A stretch of 46,523 nt of DNA from Prevotella sp. UBA4217. Lineage in GTDB: Bacteria; Bacteroidota; Bacteroidia; Bacteroidales; Bacteroidaceae. The stretch is taken from contig DFTH01000007.1 in the NCBI GenBank assembly GCA_002379425.1, positions 1 through 46,523 on the forward strand, given 5' to 3'. The position numbers and the translations under genes are program-made. The notes under the pieces were generated by a model. That model had not been told where the DNA came from. It worked only from the letters and a program-made list of their open reading frames with translations, and made no database searches. Positions 40,618 to 46,523 of this stretch are shown piece by piece; within the stretch, counting starts at the first letter, position 1, and every line of letters starts with the position of its first letter.

Positions 40618-41799
40618 TTATTTGGGCTGCTCCACGCTGCGGATGCAACTCAGTGCGTTGAGCGTGCGGGGATAGCCGATGAAGGGGAGGTTGCTGGAGA
40701 TGACGGCAATGAGCATATCCTTGTCGTTGCCCACGTGATAGTTGCCGGCGATGTGGCCTTTCAACTGCGGCTCGCAACCGCCTTGGGCGGCAAGGAAGCA
40801 GAAGGTAATCAGTTCGCGCATCTTCAGATCCAACCCCGTGTGGGTGTAGTAGTCGCCGAAGCAGTTGTCGGCCAGCCAGTGGTTGATATGGCGGCTGTCC
40901 TCGGGGCCCGACTTCCAGAAATCGCGCATCGAGTCGCCAAAACAACCGACCTGTGCCTCGGTGCCGGCCTCGCGGCGGTTCTGCATCGTGGTGGTCTGCT
41001 GAGAGGCCAACGGCAGGGCGATGCCTCGGGCGGTCAACACCTCATTCGTGGCCGAGAGGAACGGACGGACGCGCCCCATGCCTAAGTAGGCGGTAGCCTG
41101 ATAGACGATTTCCTTTACCTCAACAGGGGTTACACCCTTGTCGAGTGCCTCGGGCAGCAGGTCGCGGTATGCGTCGATGCCCTGACAGCCTAAGAGCGTG
41201 GCCAGATAGCAGATATAACGGGTATGGTCGTCGAGCCGCGTCTTCACCTGCTCCACCACCTCGCCGTAGGCAAAGGCCTCGAAGCGCTGCATATACTCCG
41301 CATCGGTCTGACTGAGCATCGCACCGCTGGCGGGCAACTTGTCGTAATCGGCATCCGAGACCGGCTCCAGCCACTCGTTAGAGGCACCTTCCTCTACCTT
41401 CGTCATATACGTCAGGTGCTGCATCCATGAGTCCTTGGCTGCACCGTGCCAGTGCTTGGCTTCGGCAGGGATGGCCACGACCACACCTGGGCGCAGTACT
41501 ACAGGTTCCTTACCCTCCTCGACATACCAGCCGTAGCCGGCTACGCAGACGAGCACCTGCACCGACTTGTGGTGGATGTGCCAGTTGTTGCGGCAGCGCG
41601 GCTCGAAGGTGACGTTCACCAGACCGTTCTCGCCGCCGAGCGGAGCCAGATAACTGTTACCGATGAAATACTGGGCATAGGCGCTATTCAGTTCGCCTTT
41701 TGGCCATACATTAAAATCGACATTCTCTTTCATATTCTCTTGTGCTTGAATGTTCGCCACTGCCAGGAGCAGGGCGACGATGGTTGTAATAATTCTCAT
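40618..41799 (-). CDS. Periplasmic cupin plus carboxymuconolactone-decarboxylase-domain protein
   Basis: A 393-residue exported protein (signal MRIITTIVALLLAVANIQA). Residues 40-125 form a cupin (FEPRCRNNWHIHHKSVQVLVCVAGYGWYVEEG ... IPAEAKHWHG, with the His metal ligands), followed by two CMD/AhpD-like helical domains (RYICYLATLLGCQGIDAYRDLLPEALDKGVTPVEVKEIVYQATAYLG; MRELITFCFLAAQGGCEPQLKGHIAG). The usual CMD Cys-x-x-Cys is not seen. The start is ATG 41799, which overlaps the amidohydrolase stop (ATGA). Substrate unknown; possibly peroxide or carbonyl chemistry together with the reductase upstream. Confidence 0.85.
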   Translation of the reverse strand: MRIITTIVALLLAVANIQAQENMKENVDFNVWPKGELNSAYAQYFIGNSYLAPLGGENGLVNVTFEPRCRNNWHIHHKSVQVLVCVAGYGWYVEEGKEPVVLRPGVVVAIPAEAKHWHGAAKDSWMQHLTYMTKVEEGASNEWLEPVSDADYDKLPASGAMLSQTDAEYMQRFEAFAYGEVVEQVKTRLDDHTRYICYLATLLGCQGIDAYRDLLPEALDKGVTPVEVKEIVYQATAYLGMGRVRPFLSATNEVLTARGIALPLASQQTTTMQNRREAGTEAQVGCFGDSMRDFWKSGPEDSRHINHWLADNCFGDYYTHTGLDLKMRELITFCFLAAQGGCEPQLKGHIAGNYHVGNDKDMLIAVISSNLPFIGYPRTLNALSCIRSVEQPK

Positions 41800-42779
41800 T
41801 GTCTTATCTGAAATAGTTGTTGGGCATTCTTCCATAGGATCATCTCCCGATACGGCGCGAGGTCGGCCTCCGTCGAGAGATACTGCTTCATGCGCCCGAG
41901 GCTCTGGGTGAGCACCTGCGGTGCCACGTAGGGATAGTCGGAGCCGTAGAGCAGATGGTCGGGCGTGGTGATGCTGAGCAGGATGCGGATCACCTCGGGC
42001 GAGTGAGCGCCGGCCAAGTCGTAGTAGAGGGCGGCAAGATTGGCGTCGTAGTCTATCTCACCCACCATCCCGTTCTTCTGCATCACCGCCGTCAGCGACT
42101 TCATGCGCGGCACGGCTAATGGCAGGTAGGCACCGCAGTGGGGCACCACCACTTTGACGTTCGGATAGCGGGCCAGCACGTTGCGGCTGATCATGTTTGC
42201 CACGGCACGGGTGGTCTCCGAGAGATACTCTTGCATGGCGAGCGGTGTCTGCTGCATCACCTGACGGTTCACCGGCTCCGGCCTGTGGGGATGCAGGATG
42301 ATGACGGTCCTCCGCTCGTTGAGCACGGCGAAGAGCGTGTCGAGTTCAGGTGCACCGAGATATTGCCCCCCGACGTTCGTGGCTAACTTGATGCCGTCAG
42401 CCTTCAGCGTGTCGAGTGCATAGACGGCCTCGCGGATGGCTGCGCCGATATCGGGCAGGGGCAGGGCGGCGCAGAATAGGAATCGTCCGGCGTGCGCCTG
42501 CTTCAGTCGGGCGGCGGCCTCGTTGGTGCTCCTTACTACTTCAGCGGATGTCGGTTGTGGAGCGGCCAACGTCAGCACCGACGTCTGCACGCTCGCCTCG
42601 TCCATCCATCGCAGATGCGCCGCGGCGTCATACTTCGGCAGGGGGAATCCCTCGTCGAGGAGTCGCCCCTCACCTTCGAGGGCCGACAGGAACTCTGTGG
42701 TGATGATATGGCTGTGCACATCTATCACGCCCTGAGCCAAAGAGAGGAAAGGCAAAAAAGATATCATTAACCCCATCAT
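41796..42779 (-). CDS. Exported amidohydrolase family protein (ACMSD-like)
   Basis: A 327-residue metal-dependent hydrolase of the amidohydrolase_2/ACMSD type with an N-terminal signal (MMGLMISFLPFLSLAQG). Seen: metal-binding VIDVHSHI at the start of the barrel, FDAA-type middle section, VVVPHCGAYLPLAVPR (His ligand), and HLLYGSDYPYVAP (Asp ligand). The family decarboxylates or hydrolyses small carboxylic acids; substrate unknown. Co-translated with the cupin/CMD gene. Confidence 0.87.
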   Translation of the reverse strand: MMGLMISFLPFLSLAQGVIDVHSHIITTEFLSALEGEGRLLDEGFPLPKYDAAAHLRWMDEASVQTSVLTLAAPQPTSAEVVRSTNEAAARLKQAHAGRFLFCAALPLPDIGAAIREAVYALDTLKADGIKLATNVGGQYLGAPELDTLFAVLNERRTVIILHPHRPEPVNRQVMQQTPLAMQEYLSETTRAVANMISRNVLARYPNVKVVVPHCGAYLPLAVPRMKSLTAVMQKNGMVGEIDYDANLAALYYDLAGAHSPEVIRILLSITTPDHLLYGSDYPYVAPQVLTQSLGRMKQYLSTEADLAPYREMILWKNAQQLFQIRQ

Positions 42780-42782
42780 CTT

Positions 42783-42815
42783 CAGTCTTTACCTTTTTAC
42801 CTTTTCACCCCTTAC
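42783..42815 (-). repeat. Short purine-rich tandem repeat between reductase and amidohydrolase genes
   Basis: On the minus strand the unit GTAAAAAG/GTGAAAAG occurs about three times directly after the reductase end and just before the amidohydrolase start. Same type as the octamer runs at other junctions, but weaker. Confidence 0.5.
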
Positions 42816-43747
42816 TCCATCGAATGCTCCCAGCCGCCACGGGTGTCGATGCCGGTAGCATCAGCGAGTTGTTCCAGGCGGGCCACCTCCTCGGCGGTCA
42901 GCACAATCTTGGCGGCCTCGGCAGCCTCGATGACGTGGCGCTCCTTCGTGGCTCCGATGATGGGCATCGTGCCCTTGGCGATAGCCCAGGCGATGCCGAT
43001 CTGCGAGCATGAGGCACCGTATTTCTCGCCGATGGCCTTCATCTCGTTCGTCAGCGCTTCCAGTTGCGGCAGCACGGGGTTGTACTTCTGGCCGCGGTCG
43101 CTCTCTGCGGGCAGCGGGTTCTCCTTATTGTATTTACCGGAGAGGGCGCCCTGTTCCAGTACCATGTAGGCCCAGAACTCGATGCCGTTCTCCTTGCAGT
43201 AGTCGAGTACGCCGCCCTTTTCCGACGAACGATAGAGCAGGGAGAAGTGGTTCTGCACGGCAGAAACCTTGAAGCCTGCCTCGGCCAGTATCTCGTTGGC
43301 CCGCTGAATCTCCTTGATGTTATGGTTTGACACGCCCACGCGCTTCACCTTGCCCGACTTGAGCAGGGGGATCAGTCCTGGTGTCCAGCGCTCCACGTCC
43401 ATCGGGTTGTGGATCCAGTAAATGTCGATGTAGTCGCAACCCATGCGTTCGATGGAGGCATCGGCCATCTTCTCGACATTATTTTCATAGAACTCAGCGA
43501 TCTGCGGGGTAAACTTGGTTGAAATCTGCACCTGCTCACGCTTGTAGTCCTTAGCCAAAGAGCCGAGTATCTTTTCCGATTCGCCCATGCCGTAGGCCGT
43601 TGCCGTGTCCCACAGGCTCAGTCCTGCCTTCATCGCCGCATCGAATACGGGCTTCAGGTTCTCCACGTCGGTCTTGCTGCCGAATACCTTGTCTCCTCCG
43701 AATGCTCCTGCGCCCCAGGCCCAGGTGCCTAATGCAATCTTTGCCAT
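42812..43747 (-). CDS. Aldo/keto reductase
   Basis: A 311-residue NADPH-dependent aldo/keto reductase barrel. Seen: IALGTWAWGAGAFGG, LSLWDTATAYGMGESEKILG (Asp-Tyr catalytic pair), lysine in VQISTKFTPQ, IDIYWIHNP, KSGKVKRVGVSNHNIKEI, and the cofactor end MPIIGATKERHVIEAAEA. The in-frame TTG at 43756 lies in a small repeat (TTGAAGATT); ATG 43747 is preferred. Divergent from an AraC regulator, which probably controls this gene and perhaps the amidohydrolase and cupin genes downstream of it. Confidence 0.93.
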   Translation of the reverse strand: MAKIALGTWAWGAGAFGGDKVFGSKTDVENLKPVFDAAMKAGLSLWDTATAYGMGESEKILGSLAKDYKREQVQISTKFTPQIAEFYENNVEKMADASIERMGCDYIDIYWIHNPMDVERWTPGLIPLLKSGKVKRVGVSNHNIKEIQRANEILAEAGFKVSAVQNHFSLLYRSSEKGGVLDYCKENGIEFWAYMVLEQGALSGKYNKENPLPAESDRGQKYNPVLPQLEALTNEMKAIGEKYGASCSQIGIAWAIAKGTMPIIGATKERHVIEAAEAAKIVLTAEEVARLEQLADATGIDTRGGWEHSME

Positions 43748-43790
43748 AATCTTCAATTTTTACCTTTTCAATTCTTCAACTTTCTGGCTG

Positions 43791-43798
43791 CAAAGATA
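43791..43798 (-). promoter_or_regulatory. -7 promoter box (TATCTTTG) for the aldo/keto reductase operon
   Basis: TAnnTTTG on the minus strand. The 40 bases between box and ATG contain GTTGAAGAATTGAAAAGG-type octamers. Confidence 0.7.
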
Positions 43799-43876
43799 CG
43801 GCAATTCCGTGACAGGGTGGCTACACGATTTACTGATAAAACAACCAAAATTACGGAATATTTAAAAATAAAGTAT

Positions 43877-43884
43877 TATCTTTG
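43877..43884 (+). promoter_or_regulatory. -7 promoter box (TATCTTTG) for the AraC regulator
   Basis: TAnnTTTG 8 bases before ATG 43893, which implies a very short leader. Confidence 0.65.
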
Positions 43885-43892
43885 CCAGCGAA

Positions 43893-44804
43893 ATGGAAAG
43901 GATACTACGCGTTCATAACGTCAATGACTATGCACGGTACATCGGTGCACCGGAGTTGCACCCCCTCGTCTCGGTCATCCACTACGACGAGTTGGAACAC
44001 TGCCGCCACTCGCTCAACAACTATGATGTCTATGCCATGTTCATCGGCGACGAGGAACTGGAAGACCTGTCGTACGGTCAACTGCAGTATGACCTGCACC
44101 GCCATGCGCTGATGTGCGTTGCCCCCGGTCAGATAGGGGGTAAGACCGATACGGGTGAGGAGATACATACCAAGGGCTGGGCACTGCTCTTCGATACCGA
44201 CCTGCTGCGCGGCACCGAGTTGGGGCGCCGCATGGGAGACTATACCTATTTCACCTATAACGTCAGCGAGGCCCTTCTGATGAATGACGAGCAACGGCTG
44301 AGCATCGTCGGCCTGCTCGAACAGATTCGTCAGGAACTGCGACGAGAGGAAGATGCACACACGCTGCGTATTGTCACCTCACAGGTAGAACAGATACTGG
44401 AACTCATAGCCCGTTACTATGCCCAGCAACTCTCCACCTCAGCCCGATCTACCAACTCCGACCTGCTGTCCCGCTTCGAGCATCTGCTTCATGATTACTA
44501 TGCCAACGGGCTCCAGCATAAGTTTGGACTTCCTACCGTAAGATTCTGTGCCCAGCAACTGTTCCTTTCCCCCAACTACTTTGGCGATCTTATTCGCGAA
44601 CTGACGGGCGACTCTGCCACCTCCTATATCCGCCGCTTCTTGATGCAGCGAGCCCAGCAGTTCCTTATCAGTGGAGCCACCATTACAGAGACCTCTGAAC
44701 AACTTGGCTTTGAATATCCTCAGCATTTCACTCGCCAGTTCAAGAAATACTTCGGCATGACACCTTCTGAGTATATCTATAGTCGGCCACAGAAGATACC
44801 CTGA
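43893..44804 (+). CDS. AraC family transcriptional regulator
   Basis: A 303-residue regulator with an N-terminal cupin-like sensor (residues 1-170; CVAPGQIGGKTDTGEEIHTKGWALLFD) and a C-terminal AraC double helix-turn-helix (residues 200-300; LPTVRFCAQQLFLSPNYFGDLIRELTGDSATSYIRRFLMQRAQQFL ... YPQHFTRQFKKYFGMTPSEY). It is divergent from the reductase operon, so it likely senses its substrate. Its 3' end lies against a truncated gene on the other strand. Confidence 0.9.
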   Translation: MERILRVHNVNDYARYIGAPELHPLVSVIHYDELEHCRHSLNNYDVYAMFIGDEELEDLSYGQLQYDLHRHALMCVAPGQIGGKTDTGEEIHTKGWALLFDTDLLRGTELGRRMGDYTYFTYNVSEALLMNDEQRLSIVGLLEQIRQELRREEDAHTLRIVTSQVEQILELIARYYAQQLSTSARSTNSDLLSRFEHLLHDYYANGLQHKFGLPTVRFCAQQLFLSPNYFGDLIRELTGDSATSYIRRFLMQRAQQFLISGATITETSEQLGFEYPQHFTRQFKKYFGMTPSEYIYSRPQKIP

Positions 44805-45006
44805 TAGGACGGCGTTCGAGCTCGTCGGAAGTCAATTTCAGCCGCACGCTGTAGTAGGGATAGCGTGTCTGTGTCTGACGGAGCGCCTCCTGCATGAGCG
44901 TCAGTTCTATCGCATCCTGCATCCTGACCGTTAAGCGGCAGGTGTTGGGATGTTCGCGGTCTGTCCAATACAGGAACATCCGTTCCGTGATAATCGGTCT
45001 TTTCAT
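44805..45006 (-). pseudogene. N-terminal remnant of an acyltransferase-like (condensation-fold) gene
   Basis: From ATG 45006 about 67 plausible residues (MKRPIITERMFLYWTDREHP ... LMQEALRQTQTRYPYYSVRLKLTSDELERR) resemble the start of Bacteroidales alcohol-acetyltransferase/condensation-type proteins. The frame then continues only as antisense of the AraC gene and stops at 44740. The rest of the family (several hundred residues) is missing, so the gene was cut off exactly where the AraC gene ends. Family assignment is tentative. It stands 15 bases after the Sel1 gene. Confidence 0.5.
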
Positions 45007-45021
45007 CGTCTTATGTCTTCG

Positions 45022-45666
45022 TTAATACCACGTATATCCATGCTCTTTGCAATAGTCAATGGCGGGCTGGAATCCCTGGAAGGTTGCCTTGTGAATCCAC
45101 TTCAGCCCCTTGCGCTCATCCTTGGGAACACCCGTGCCTGTCATCAGGAACCAGCCTGTGGCAAACTGTGCCTGGGCATCGCCACCATTAGCCGCTAACT
45201 CGTACCAGAATACACATTCCTCTAAGTTCTTCTCCACACCATCACCATTCCAATAGGCAGCACCAACATTCTTCTGACTGAGTATATGCCCTTGAAAGGC
45301 AGCCTCGCGATACCAGAGGAAAGCCTTGTGATGATCCTGTTCTGTGCCGTTGCCCAGATAATAAGCATTGGCCACATTGACCTGCGACTGCATATCACCC
45401 TTGTCTGCGGCTTTCATGTACCACTCAAAGGCCAGTTCCGCATCCTGCTCCACGCCCTTGCCGTGATAAAAACACTCACCTACATTGAAGCATCCATAGA
45501 CATCGCCCTGCTCTGCAGCCTTCATATACCATTCGAAGGCCATTTCCAGATTGACCTTTACGCCAGTGCCACGCTCATAGCAGACCCCGAGGTTGTTCAT
45601 CGCCTTGGTGTCACCCTCGTAAGCCTTTTCACGGTACGAGTCTGCCTTATTACGCTCCTTTGGCAT
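45022..45666 (-). CDS. Sel1 repeat (tetratricopeptide-like) protein
   Basis: A 214-residue protein without signal peptide, made of about five Sel1 repeats of 36 residues (AMNNLGVCYERGTGVKVNLEMAFEWYMKAAEQGD; NVANAYYLGNGTEQDHHKAFLWYREAAFQGH and so on). Sel1 proteins act as adaptor scaffolds; no partner can be named. It starts 11 bases after the CrcB stop and is probably in one operon with it. Confidence 0.88.
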   Translation of the reverse strand: MPKERNKADSYREKAYEGDTKAMNNLGVCYERGTGVKVNLEMAFEWYMKAAEQGDVYGCFNVGECFYHGKGVEQDAELAFEWYMKAADKGDMQSQVNVANAYYLGNGTEQDHHKAFLWYREAAFQGHILSQKNVGAAYWNGDGVEKNLEECVFWYELAANGGDAQAQFATGWFLMTGTGVPKDERKGLKWIHKATFQGFQPAIDYCKEHGYTWY

Positions 45667-45677
45667 CGTTTAGTCTG

Positions 45678-46058
45678 TTAAATTGGAATTTGTTTGGTTG
45701 CATAAAAACCTAATGCTACTGTTATAATGCCTAATCCCAAACTTCCTAATGCATATAACGTGAAGAGTATGTAATTATCGGCTTGTAGCAGAGTCAGTCC
45801 TTCTTTTGAGAATGTTGAGAATGTGGTAAATCCACCACAAAAACCAACCATAAGGAACAGAGAGAAAGATGGAGATAAGTTCTGGAAACGGCTCGTGACT
45901 CCCCATAGGAATCCAATGAGAAGACATCCTGCAACATTAACCGCAAATGTTCCCCATGGGAAGCCATTGTGTGCTTGACTCATGAAAAGTGATATCAGGT
46001 ATCGGCAGATTCCACCAATACCACTACCTATTCCAACAATGACGATATCTTTAATCAT
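45678..46058 (-). CDS. crcB: Fluoride efflux channel CrcB/Fluc
   Basis: A 126-residue inner-membrane protein with four transmembrane helices and the Fluc signatures GIGGICRYLIS, GTFAVNVAGCLLIGFL and GFCGGFTTFSTFSKE (the conserved Phe and Thr residues of the fluoride path). It works as a dual-topology dimer exporting fluoride. No clear fluoride riboswitch is seen in the 170 bases upstream. Confidence 0.94.
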   Translation of the reverse strand: MIKDIVIVGIGSGIGGICRYLISLFMSQAHNGFPWGTFAVNVAGCLLIGFLWGVTSRFQNLSPSFSLFLMVGFCGGFTTFSTFSKEGLTLLQADNYILFTLYALGSLGLGIITVALGFYATKQIPI

Positions 46059-46206
46059 CTGTTAAACTTCTATTTATCTGTCTCTATTATTTAATTTTGT
46101 TCTTTTTCTGTAAAAAGCGAATATATTCAAATGGCAAAATTAGTCAATTCTGATAAGATCCTGTGAATATTGCGGAGTTTCCACGAAAAAATTCACAATT
46201 TTTGAG

Positions 46207-46214
46207 TAACTTTG
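46207..46214 (+). promoter_or_regulatory. -7 promoter box (TAACTTTG) for the partial gene at the right edge
   Basis: TAnnTTTG 22 bases before ATG 46236. The region 46059-46206 is AT-rich; a second, minus-strand match (46135-46142) could serve crcB. Confidence 0.55.
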
Positions 46215-46235
46215 TGCCTGATTTTAGGATGATTT

Positions 46236-46523
46236 ATGAATAAGGTTAAGGTTGTTGGTTATGAGTTGTCAGAAACGGTACCTTCTTTTTGTGAGAAGTA
46301 CGTAACGGTGTTGACTGGCGTGGAAAAGCGATCTGAACAAACTTACGAAAAGCTTTTGAAGAAGAAAAAGGATGGTATCAAGTTTACCGAAAACGAACGC
46401 AAATGGTTTCACAAACTGGATAAGTGGGCCAAGATTCGAAATGGATCCCCTCTTTGGGAACGGAATAAGCATGGTGAAGTCGTGCGAGCCAAATATGAAC
46501 TGATATGTTCACATACGGCACGA
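46236..46523 (+). CDS. Partial protein running off the window, family not recognised
   Basis: An open frame of 96 codons from ATG 46236 to the window edge without stop: MNKVKVVGYELSETVPSFCE ... GIKFTENERKWFHKLDKWAKIRNGSPLWERNKHGEVVRAKYELI. It is rich in Lys and Glu. Codon choice (AAA, GTT, GAA) is AT-richer than in most genes here, which hints at a different origin. No known domain is recognised; the family is unknown. Confidence 0.7.
   Translation, partial: MNKVKVVGYELSETVPSFCEKYVTVLTGVEKRSEQTYEKLLKKKKDGIKFTENERKWFHKLDKWAKIRNGSPLWERNKHGEVVRAKYELICSHTAR

Noticed and set aside
46059..46206. Fluoride riboswitch upstream of crcB
   Set aside because: I could not find the conserved motif or its pseudoknot pairing in the minus-strand leader.

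Overview
The window reads as chromosomal DNA of a Bacteroidales bacterium, most likely Prevotella or a close relative. Reasons: many genes carry the Bacteroidota -7 promoter box TAnnTTTG close to their start codons; there are BspA-type leucine-rich repeat, DUF3244 and TPR lipoproteins; the arginine enzyme is the succinylornithine-type carbamoyltransferase of this order; coding DNA is moderately GC-rich with AT-rich spacers. The species assignment is inference. Family names rest on motif recognition, not on a search.

Layout. 1-4726 (minus strand): a BspA-like surface protein, a small DUF3244 protein, a sugar aminotransferase and a MATE exporter. 4900-12242 (plus): an amino-sugar locus with ROK kinase, GH2 exo-glucosaminidase-like enzyme, XylR-type regulator, GH20 hexosaminidase and a PIG-L deacetylase that lacks its usual NagB half. 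12328-21774: housekeeping genes (argS, an RNase H, ribD, prmC-recX-comF, pyrE, an SRPBCC protein, argH), interrupted by an Rpn-family nuclease gene and by a four-helix-bundle gene lying between long inverted repeats. 21771-24622: an accessory patch with a cysteine-rich lipoprotein, the C-terminal remnant of a GH3 (NagZ-type) enzyme, a 0.4 kb mirror-symmetric repeat element, and a DUF3791/DUF3990 cassette bounded by a 76-bp direct repeat that carries the argD promoter. 24647-35983: arginine and proline metabolism (argD, proC, P5C dehydrogenase, proB, proA, succinylornithine carbamoyltransferase), interleaved with a XRE-cupin regulator plus acyl-CoA ligase pair and a TPR histidine kinase. 35984-40608: tRNA-Leu(UAA), two lipoproteins and a YifB/ComM ATPase. 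40618-46058 (mostly minus): a periplasmic cupin/CMD protein, an amidohydrolase, an aldo/keto reductase with a divergent AraC regulator, an acyltransferase remnant, a Sel1 protein and a CrcB fluoride channel. A gene starting at 46236 runs off the right edge.

The most unusual signal is small repeats at gene junctions and inside conserved enzymes. Three genes (argS, an acyl-CoA ligase, proA) contain a tract with CTAG every 9 bp, read in two different codon phases. A heptamer repeat (ACTCTTC) forms the inverted ends around the four-helix-bundle gene and recurs, nearly identical over 37 bp, inside proA. Octamer runs of the GAAGGATT type lie exactly at gene starts and seem to supply start codons. 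An octamer GCATACAC occurs eight times with exactly mirrored spacing around a small ORF.
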